Positions 56,201 to 64,000 of a stretch of DNA of 64,000 bases are shown here, in pieces. The translations under genes were made by a program, and so were the position numbers. Under the pieces are notes generated by a model, which was not told the origin of the DNA, did no database searches, and was given only the letters and a program-made list of their open reading frames with translations. Location of the stretch: NCBI GenBank assembly GCA_000827205.1, contig KN832556.1:1-64000 (forward strand), read 5' to 3'. This DNA comes from Plicaturopsis crispa FD-325 SS-3 (lineage: Eukaryota > Basidiomycota > Agaricomycetes > Amylocorticiales > Amylocorticiaceae). The stretch's first letter is position 1. The number at the start of each line of letters is the position of its first letter.

Positions 56201-58072
56201 AATGGGCCACGTCTGTCGCCAATAGTCCCGCGAGTGCGTGCGTGGACTATCAGAGCGTCCGCGTAGAATCGCGCGGTGCAAGTACTGCATAATGGTACTC
56301 TACCCCACAGCGATGGACGTTTTGTCCGCGAGGCTCGTGTGCGCAGACGTCATGGGCACGCTATGGCGAGAACCTCTGTCCAGCAGCTTCCGTGCCACGT
56401 CGAACGTATCGTTGTCGATCGTTCTCTGGTCAAGCATCACCTGACAGCAGAAGGACGCGGTGAGACAATATTAGGCCGCAGGAAACTCATACGACACCAC
56501 AGAGCATCGTGTCCGGGGCGTTTACAGACTTCGTTGTGTCCACGCCAAACGGCCCCTCTGCATGCATGCTCCCAACGCACGGTGGGGTGACCTGGGTGCC
56601 CTGAATAACGCAGTAAGTATACATTCGTGCAGATGACCTCTGCGTACCACATACCTCACGGCTGTTGAATACTAGTGGGAAAGCCTTGGCGTGTCTCTGT
56701 ACTTGTCCAACAGCCAGGCCTGCGCAGACACAGGGATCACCGTCATACTACCCACGGTGAACAATCACGATGGTCCTTGGAAAATAGTCAAGGCACCGGG
56801 CACCGGATCGAGAACGCCTGTCACATACTACGAAGCTGGCCACACATTCACATCCAGCAATTTCCCGCCCATAACAAGGAGATCCGCGACTCACCCACTG
56901 TACGCCCAGCTACTATACCGCCGGCGCGCTGATTTTCGCGGTCCCGCGGCGGTTGAAGAACTGGCCACCGGGCTCGGCGGCACCGGTGCTTAGGCTTTCG
57001 AGCCTCAGGTCTTCCAAAAGATAAAATAGTTCTGGAAATATCTTTTGTCTTTGTGTCGGCAGAACCGCAAGGAAGAAGAATGCTATTTCGATTTGAGGGG
57101 GCGAAGTCAGAGGTGAACAGAAGTGAAGCGGGAGTGATACTACGAAGGAAATTGATGAAAGTCAGAGACAATACTTGTGGGCGGTCGAAGGATGGCACTC
57201 ATCTGCATTTCCTCATGTTGTCCGGTTGGAGAAAGTCGTATAGAACGAGCGCTTACTACTCACATAAGATACAATTAACGCAGACGTCTGACCTGCGGGG
57301 CAAGATCCCTGGAGGCGCTCATCCGGAGACCTAGAGAATGGCCTCCAAGCGAGGCACGAAGCAGTATTGGTAAGAAAACGTTGGAAATCTGAGCCACGGC
57401 AGGCACCAGCGCCCGCGGGGTTGATAAAGCACGGATCATGGTCGCCCCTGGACATCTACAAGATAAGTGAGCATACTCAATTACAGAAGACACAGCGATC
57501 ATACGACGAACTTGAGCTAATAGCATTCGAAAGGTGCTCGTACGGGAGAACGTCGGTCGCAGATTTTTGCACTGCCAAGTCGCCGGGATTCTGCGTTCCA
57601 TTGAAGGGCGAACTATGCCGGCGTTGGTGTAGACGCTGGGTCTGCTTTATGCCGTCTTGTCCGCTGACGAGCGATGTGAAGATATGGTTCAGAGTACAAA
57701 GAAATGTCGGGCTACAAAAGCAGATTTCCTTAACTTCCTTAACTTAACGATAGATTCTCGATTAAGGTTGCCACGTGTTCGAGGACTCAACGCCGACTAA
57801 AACGAGCGGTGGACGGATACGGACACAAAGTTCAGGCACTTTGTCCGCCACTGCTATACACCCACACTCCCGAAAATTTTAGCGCTGAAATACCAAGAAA
57901 CTAACGTACGTCGCATGTATTTGTGGCCGGTTCAAATGCTTCACTCGTGCCAAATACCAAGACTCGGCTCGCCAGATTTGAAGTGGGAGAACTCGGAGTA
58001 AAGTAAAACGACAAAAGAACGCAGGCCGTAAGATGGACGAGTATGATCTTGTTCACTATCCATTGTCTTATA
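53213..58072. other. Gene-poor stretch, about 4.9 kb
   Basis: Begins with the MFS promoter. I find no defensible gene. The strand is pyrimidine-rich at 54700-55060. The frames at 55731-56222 (minus), 55849-56292 (plus) and 56691-56993 (plus) are open but unrecognised. The last contains ACADTGITVILPTVNNHDG and ends in a stop, and could be a terminal exon of an unknown or decayed gene. Confidence 0.35.
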
Positions 58073-58860
58073 TCAGTACACAATGACAAGGACTGCAATC
58101 AAGTACTCACTGACGACTGTCAAATATCTTCCCGATTTGTATGTGTCACGCTTAGATCTACTCCCTCGGACACGGCTCTTCTTTCCTCTCTCACTTGAAG
58201 ATCTATCCTGTGGGTTGTCGATCCGTTTGAGAAGGTATCTGAGAAGACCTCCCGCATGAGCCTTATCTTTAGGGAAATATTTTTCGGTTGATTTTGTGTA
58301 AACGCTGAGCGCTTTCTCAGAGTCAAAATGCACGACCGGTTCGCCCGTGGTAGCTCTATCGACCAGGTCGACCATATTGACATGGGTAGCTTTCACGGCC
58401 TGACCACAGGAAACTGAATGACAGATCAGCACCTACACGTGAATGCGCCAGCTTGTAGAACTCACCTTTCGACACGCATGAAGCTCTGTCGGTACTGGGA
58501 TGATACCCAGGATACGACAAAGCATCACCCAGAGGGCGACATCATTCTCGTTTGTCCCGTAGATGCGCTTGAATTGTTTCGTCAGGGCGATAGACAAGCG
58601 TTTCCGGGCCTGAGTCCGCCGCTCGTCTTCCGGGATCCACTCGCCCAATTCAGAACGGTGACGCTTTTTCCAGTCGAGAAATGGCACAGCTTTTTCCAGT
58701 CGAAAAAATGGCACAGAGAGTAGAATTCCATCATGACCGGATTGGATGGGTTGTAGGGATATGCAGGGTATGTCTCAAGAATTTCTTGATGTGGTCTTCC
58801 GTGTCGGCGTCAGCTCGTCTGGTAGGCTTGTGCTTGTGCTTCTGCGTTTGGTCCTGCTCA
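58073..58860 (-). pseudogene. Decayed copy of the CCCH-linked domain family (copy A)
   Basis: Third and most damaged member of the array. Recognisable pieces in order on minus: DHIKKFL, then in another frame YPAYPYNPSNPVMMEFYSLC, a tandem 26-bp duplication around TGCCATTT(T)TTCGACTGGAAAAAGC, then RKRLSIALTKQFKRIYGTNE and NDVALWVMLCRILGI, and after an intron VKATHVNMVDLVDRATTG, KALSVYTKSTEKYFPK and HAGGLLRYLLKRI. I see one missing base after HIKKFL plus the duplication, so the frame is broken twice. No CCCH finger exon is found upstream. The C-terminal exon remains well conserved, so the decay may be recent. Confidence 0.7.
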
Positions 58861-59574
58861 TATCGGATCAGTAATGCTTCAAATATGGACGCGTAACATG
58901 GCGACTTACAGATTTAGGCCGCGAAACACCAGCGCTCTTCGAGGAGAGAGGAGCATATCGGAACCGAGTGCTCGGGCTGAATGCAGGAAGGCGAGAGAGA
59001 TTCGATAGGGGATGGAGAGAAAGGTGACTGGATTGAAAACTGCCTTTCAGCAGTATGCGAGCTAAAATCATCACGGCTATGTAGGAATGCAGTGAGTGCG
59101 AAGAGATAGACAATGGGCAAGCATTTATGTCTGCAAGGAAGGCCCCAGCATGTTGCGCAGCAGACTAATGAGGAAATGAACATGCATGTTCGAAAAAGGC
59201 AGGCAGCGTCGAAGAAGATTTAAAACAACATGTGGGAGTACGCATCTGTAACCGGCGCCTATCACGCCCTCGATCGACGCCCACATGTTCGACACTGGAC
59301 GTCACTTCCACGAGCACAGATGATAGCGTTGATTATGGGAAACATACGTTTATATAGCAAACAGTCTACCGAGCCGCACCCTAGGTTGCGCCAGAAAGTA
59401 CGGGAGCTGGCTACTCGCCGAAGACGACGGTTGAGCGTCGAACCAGCATGAACACAGTAGTACAAGGATATCTAGCCATCAAGTTATGTCAACACTCACC
59501 GGCGGCCACAGAAAACACGACCAAGTACTTACCGTTCAAGTTAGTGGGACGCTTCCCCGCGTCAAATGGACCAT
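58861..59574. other. Flank between copies A and B
   Basis: No gene. The part around 59370-59450 resembles 61620-61690 and belongs to the duplicated unit. Confidence 0.5.
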
Positions 59575-60387
59575 TCATCTACGCCTAGAGCCTTCTCGAT
59601 ATCCAATTCCGCGCTTCGGCTCGTCGATTTGACGCAGTAGATGTTTAAGTAGGCCCCCTGCGTAAGCCTCTTCCTTGGGAAACTTTTTCCCCGGCGTATT
59701 TCTGGTGTAATGGCTCAATTTTTGCTCCGAGCTAAATATCATGATGGGCTTGCCCGTCAGAGGCGCCTCCAGCAAGTCAACGATATTGACGTGGGTATCC
59801 ATCACAGCCTTTTGGTATAAATACTCCTTGAACTTTGATTATGGTCGACGCAATGAACGACTCACCTTTCGACATGCTTTAAGCCCCTTGCGTACTGGGA
59901 CGATGCCGAGAATGCGACAGAGGTTCTCCCATACGGTGACCTCGTCCTCCTTCGTCCCATAAGTGCTATTGAATTGCTCCGTCATCGCAATCCTTAGGGA
60001 CTCTTGGGCCTCCATCCTCTTCGGATGCTGTCTGTCCCAGTGGAAGAAATCGCACATTCTCCAAAACTCCTGCATGATGGAGGAGGATGGGTCGTATGAA
60101 AATGGAGGGTATCGTTCAAAAAATTCCCTGATGTGGTTGGGACCGATCTGGGAGCTTTCGGGCCTCGTCTTGGTCTTCTCGAATGGGCTGCTCTTTGGGG
60201 CTGGTGGTATCTGTGCATATAAGATAGTCAACTCATAACGTAGTGCGGGAGCGCACAAGATTGTGCGACGTACTGTGATGGCACAACCAGTCTCAGATCT
60301 TATCGGTATGATGTGATTGTCGGGGCACTTTATGCCTCGAGGGCATGTTCGAGAGGTGGCGAAAGCAACGCACGGTTTTGAGGCCAT
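59575..60387 (-). CDS. CCCH-finger protein of the HVNIVDL family (copy B, 230 aa)
   Basis: Three exons on minus: 38 codons with a CCCH-type zinc finger (CVAFATSRTCPRGIKCPDNH, C-x8-C-x5-C-x3-H), a middle exon with HIREFFERYPPFSYDPSSS, EFWRMCDFFHWDR, AMTEQFNSTYGTKED and VWENLCRILGI, and a last exon with THVNIVDLLEAPLTGK, KLSHYTRNTPGKKFPK and AYAGGLLKHLLRQI. The first intron is GTACGT..GCACAG, and the second GTGAGT..CAAAAG. CCCH fingers usually bind RNA or metal-dependent partners. The attached domain is one I know only as a hypothetical, expanded family of agaricomycetes, with no established function. The tail is Arg-rich (GYREGSRRR). Confidence 0.82.
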
Positions 60388-60712
60388 CTACGGGAGCGCG
60401 CTGGAGGAGCGGTAATGGACTTAGAGACCAGGAGGACGATGTTATCGATAGCGGCTTTTGGTATGTAAGCTGAGGCTTCAGAACACATGCGTGAGGGAAA
60501 TTCCCAGGACGACTCACAAGGGAGCAGAACGCACCGTCGGCTGCACTCCACGTTGCATTTAGTTTAGACGCTCAAAGACCCGTCAGCGATGGCCGCTTCC
60601 CCGCAATCACGGCGCAGCATCGAGCTTTAGACTCGGCTGCGGGGAAGACCCATCAAATTGACCAGGCGAGCCTAGGGATCCACAAGAATATCCGTCTGGC
60701 GGCGAGGGGAAG
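60388..60712. other. 5' flank of copy B
   Basis: No separate gene, only the presumed promoter and leader of copy B. Confidence 0.5.
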
Positions 60713-61100
60713 TTATACATGTACATAGGGTGTATTCGCAGGGATACATATTACGGTCTTTTGGTAAGAGGTCAAGCAGTACCAAATCACAGTAATATCT
60801 ATCCATGCGAATGCGCTCTTATCCATCACATTTTCACCGTGTACACTGCCTGAGCTTGAACCGAGAGATTGAGTATCGATCAGCGATTTGAAAAAGAACA
60901 GCAAGACCGATATATGTATTCACGTACAGAACAGCGCCGATGTCGCCGCTTTCCCTAACATGATATCTGAATCGATGGTGTAGCCATGCATTCTAGCAGG
61001 TATACGTCCTGTAAGGCATTTGCCCCTCAAGCATAAGTAAGCATAGCACAAGGTAGAATGCACATACATGCGAGAACCATCAGGCTGCCGTGGCGCACAG
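60713..61100. repeat. Segmental duplication flank R1
   Basis: This stretch matches 62995-63350 with an offset of about 2280: both contain ACATAGGGTGTATTCGCAGG, then ACCAAATCAC(A/G)GTAATAT and ATCCATGCGAAT. The minus-strand frames of both copies read ICIPANTPYVHV, but a protein function is not evident. Confidence 0.75.
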
Positions 61101-61840
61101 GTCGTGCAGTAGGATGATGGCCCAGAGCGATGACAATCTGAGCATGCATTCGCGTTGTCACTCAGAAGCGATAATCGAGATGGTGTCAAAGGTGCGTAAG
61201 TAGCGCATAATAGTCTGCGCAGGTTGTTTCACCCAAAAATTCAGTTGTAAGCAGGAATGAAACGCAGCGAGGGTATCGTTGCAACGTACCGTAGTCCATC
61301 GAGCCGAACGCTGTCTCACGAGGCTAGCTTCCAGAGGTAAGACACCTATGCGTCGTTTGGAGCCGTCGTCAGAGCGCTGCGGCAAGAGAGTCAGGAAATT
61401 GTGACAATCGGATGATCCGCTACATACCTGGTATCAGAGTCAGCCAAAGCTGCGTCGCCGTCATGATGGCCCTGTTGTAACATCGCCAACATACAGGAAA
61501 AATGAGACGTACGTGGACCACAATCATTTTTGCTATATCCCTGAATCTTGTTTGCGAACTGCCGCCTCGATCTATACGGGACAATGGCTATATTGACATA
61601 CACCTGGATAAAAACATCGAACCACACCCTAGGTCACGCTAGATACGGTGTAGCATTCACCAAGACAACGGCTGAGCGTTGTTGAGCGAGCATAAACGAA
61701 ATCGAAAAACTATCAAAATCAACAGCAATGGAAAGCATATCAACCTACGACAGGAGTCAGTACACTGAAAGCGCAGGTGGTAAGAACTACTGACCGTCTG
61801 AAAATGAAAGAGTGCCGAGCTTCGTCCCTGACCGTCCATC
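61101..61840. other. 3' flank of copy C
   Basis: No gene recognised. It is part of the duplicated unit, similar in places to 59150-59570. Confidence 0.45.
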
Positions 61841-62656
61841 TCAAACCCTGGATCGATTCCCTCGGCCACGGTTAGACCTCCCTCGGCGGGAACTTTCCGT
61901 CCCTGCTGGCGGCGGATTGTTGATTCTTCGGAGTAGATATTTGAGCAGGTTGCCTGCGTGGGCCATGGACGCGGAAAAGTATTTTCCAGTGCGTTTCGTA
62001 TAAGCGCTTAGGGCTTCCTCCGAGCTGAATTTGACGACGCGCTCGCCTGTCATAGGCGTATCCAGTAAGTCAACGATGTTGACATGCGCATTTTTGACAG
62101 CCTTGCCGAGTCGTCGATCAGTGTCAGCATGTCAAGGCGAGACAAGAGGAGACTCACTCGACGGCAGTCCCGAAGTTTGGTCGGAACGGGGTTAATCTCG
62201 ATAAGCTGACAGAGGGCGACCCAGAGGGCGACGTCATTTTCATCCTCTCCATAGAGGCCATTGAACTGTTTAGTCATGGCAACTTTCAAACCGTCGTAGG
62301 CCTCGTCCCTCTCCTCGTCCCCTCTGTCCCAGCCGAAAAAATCGCACATCCTATGAAACTCCGTGATGACTGATGCAGATGCGTCGTATGGAAAGATAGG
62401 ATAGCCTCCAAAGAACTGTACAATGTGATTAACATTGCCTCGCTCGGGCTGAGATCTACGATTCTGCATTGCGTATGTCGGAGGGTCAGCACAGCATGCA
62501 GTAGTACGGAGGATCAAGACGTACCGTCCTGGTTCCACTAGCTGTGGTGGTGGCAGCGGTGCTCGAGATATCGTGAGCGAATCGGCATTGGTCGCCGAAT
62601 TTACAACTCCCTTTCTTGAGGAACGCAAAGCAGGGTTTATAGGACTGTAAGGACAT
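61841..62656 (-). CDS. CCCH-finger protein of the HVNIVDL family (copy C, 232 aa)
   Basis: Intact three-exon paralog of copy B. The N-terminus carries a good CCCH finger (CFAFLKKGSCKFGDQCRFAH, C-x8-C-x5-C-x3-H), with FGDQCRFAH close to classic Nab2/TTP-like fingers. The second exon reads HIVQFFGGYPIFPYDAS, FHRMCDFFGWDRG, MTKQFNGLYGEDENDVALW and CQLIEINPVP. The third has AHVNIVDLLDTPMTGERVV, ALSAYTKRTGKYFSA and MAHAGNLLKYLLRRI, then a Ser/Arg/Gly tail (SSRRGRSNRGRGNRSRV). An RG-rich tail together with a CCCH finger suggests RNA binding, which is an inference. I start at ATG 62656. An upstream in-frame ATG at 62716 would add 20 residues before the finger. Confidence 0.85.
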
Positions 62657-63772
62657 CTTCAGAGCGGCTTTGCAGAGGGCAGATGGACGTGGAGAGCAAG
62701 ACGACGAATCACCCAAGATCTGCCCAGTGAATCAGTAAGTATGTAAGCTGAGGACACATGTCCGAGCAAAATTCTCAGGACCGTACAGTGGCACTCACGA
62801 GGGCATGTGCGGGGCTCAGAAGATTCTATTTCGCGTCATGTTTGGCTTTGGCGCGCAGTGCCTGGCGAATTGCGGTCTTCTCCGCAGCTACTGGATGTCG
62901 TATCGCTCACATCGACAGCGACAGCGCGCGGCTGTATCTGGCGGGCCAGGGGAGCCGCATCCCATGGCGACCACATCCCTTGGAGATTGCGCTGAAACAT
63001 GTACATAGGGTGTATTCGCAGGGATACATATTACGGTGTTTTGATCATAGGTTATGTGGTACCAAATCACGGTAATATTTATCCATGCGAATACGCTCTC
63101 ATCCACCATACTTAACCGTTTACGCTGCGCGAGCCTAAGTTGACCGAGCGATCAAGAATTGAGCAGTGATTTGAGGATGGCAAGATCAGTAGACTCATGT
63201 TACAGAACACTGAGAACGGCACCGACTGTGCGATGTTCTCGCACGATAGCACCGCCATGCAGTTGGCAAGTATGCGCCCTGTATAACATTCGTCAGTGAG
63301 GCATAAGCAGAAGACGAAGCAGCGAAACGATACATACTTGGGTCGCCGAAGCTGTCGTATACAATGGTCGAAAGTCGAGACCAAGTACTTACACGAAAAC
63401 CGAGGAACAACTGAACGAGCCAAACATGCCCAAACATCCCCTATTGCCTCCGCACCTCCTTCCCCGCAATAGGGTCTGAGCTGAAAGTTAGCATGGGAGC
63501 CCTGATAGAAAAGCGAATGGTCTCGCAGGCAGCAGATTAGTCTGCACAGTGCTCCCCGCTGTGGCCTGCCGAGTGTGGTACGAACAACGACGACGGGCGT
63601 CGGCTGATATTGCTCGAAGGAGGTAACGAATTATAGGGAATTTATTGATCAAGTTCGACCTCAGCTGGTTACAACTCCATACTACATGCACCTGCAAGTG
63701 AGTCGCAAGTACGACATGAAAGGCAGCACAGGCTTTGTGGAGACATACTATGCTTTCAAGAAGTCCGACGTA
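62657..63772. other. 5' flank of copy C and second duplication flank (R2)
   Basis: R2 (about 62995-63350) is the partner of R1 at 60713-61100. I see no defensible gene in the rest. Frames at 62758-63075 and 63112-63423 have no motif. Confidence 0.45.
62995..63350. repeat. Segmental duplication flank R2
   Basis: Second copy of the flank described at 60713-61100. It is about 80-85% alike at the left end and fades toward 63350. Confidence 0.75.
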
Positions 63773-64000
63773 CTATGCCTCAGCAACTGGATGCCAGGCG
63801 TTGGGCACCCATGGCTCGGTTTGAGCCGCTGTTGGATCGCTGCAAGACAAAACTCAGCAAGCTACGACCACCGCATACGAAACAACGCTACCTCGTATCA
63901 GACACAGACATCGCCGCATCGTCATCGTCCTGCTCCCGCTCCTGCCCATGCTCCTGGTCCTTATCCTGGCCGCTCTCCACGCTCTTCCTCCTCCCCTGCC
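63773..64000 (-). CDS. Possible C-terminal exons of a gene running off the window
   Basis: On minus, a highly charged frame (RRKSVESGQDKDQEHGQE, then EREQDDDDAAMSVSDT) enters from the window edge. It can be joined through a short GTAGCG..TTGCAG intron to a second frame reading DPTAAQTEPWVPNAWHPV and ending AEA before a stop. The splice is plausible in phase and length (about 50 nt) but unsupported otherwise. Family unknown. The 5' part is outside the window. Confidence 0.35.

Noticed and set aside
56675-56993. Terminal exon with ACADTGITVILPTVNNHDG
   Set aside because: The frame is open but I could not link it to any family or upstream exon, so it is mentioned only in the gap description.

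Overview
The window is nuclear DNA of a filamentous basidiomycete, most likely a wood- or litter-inhabiting agaricomycete. The genes carry many short (about 50-60 nt) GT-AG introns, F-box/LRR genes are present, a CCCH gene family of an agaricomycete type occurs, and there are remnants of a LINE and of what looks like a basidiomycete cut-and-paste transposon. All multi-exon models were built by eye from conserved protein frames, GT/AG borders and phase bookkeeping. None is backed by transcripts.

Layout: (1) 0.5-0.9 kb, a transposase-like fragment. (2) 1.7-12.4 kb, four Old Yellow Enzyme (OYE) paralogs on the plus strand. The first is broken; the other three each give 371 aa. A quinone-oxidoreductase-like gene on the minus strand lies between OYE 2 and 3, and a LINE 3' fragment lies between OYE 3 and 4. 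(3) 12.4-13.6 kb, a kinase-like gene tail-to-tail with the last OYE. (4) 14.8-17.6 kb, a secreted ferritin-like gene, initiator tRNA-Met genes and a scaffold gap of 151 N flanked by an apparently exact duplicate of the contig end. (5) 18.3-36.9 kb, mostly housekeeping: an F-box protein, ATG5, a Zn2Cys6 regulator, an SLC35C2-like transporter, a UCH37-type deubiquitinase and Mediator subunit MED31, with a gene-poor stretch at 29.3-34.8 kb. (6) 38.3-49.0 kb, four aldo-keto reductase (AKR) paralogs in one orientation. They are interrupted by a second F-box gene and a small secreted Pro/Lys-repeat protein. (7) 49.2-53.2 kb, a short-chain dehydrogenase and an MFS sugar transporter. (8) 53.2-58 kb, gene-poor. 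(9) 58.0-63.4 kb, a minus-strand array of three CCCH-finger genes, two intact and one decayed, built by a segmental duplication of about 2.27 kb. (10) a probable gene end at the right edge.

The functional theme is NAD(P)H-dependent reduction of carbonyls, quinones and enones (OYE, MDR, AKR and SDR families) next to a transporter. No polyketide, peptide or terpene synthase is visible, so this looks like a detoxification or tailoring neighbourhood rather than a complete biosynthetic cluster. The two most notable signals are the lost catalytic residues in OYE 3 and OYE 4, and the expanding CCCH family of unknown function.
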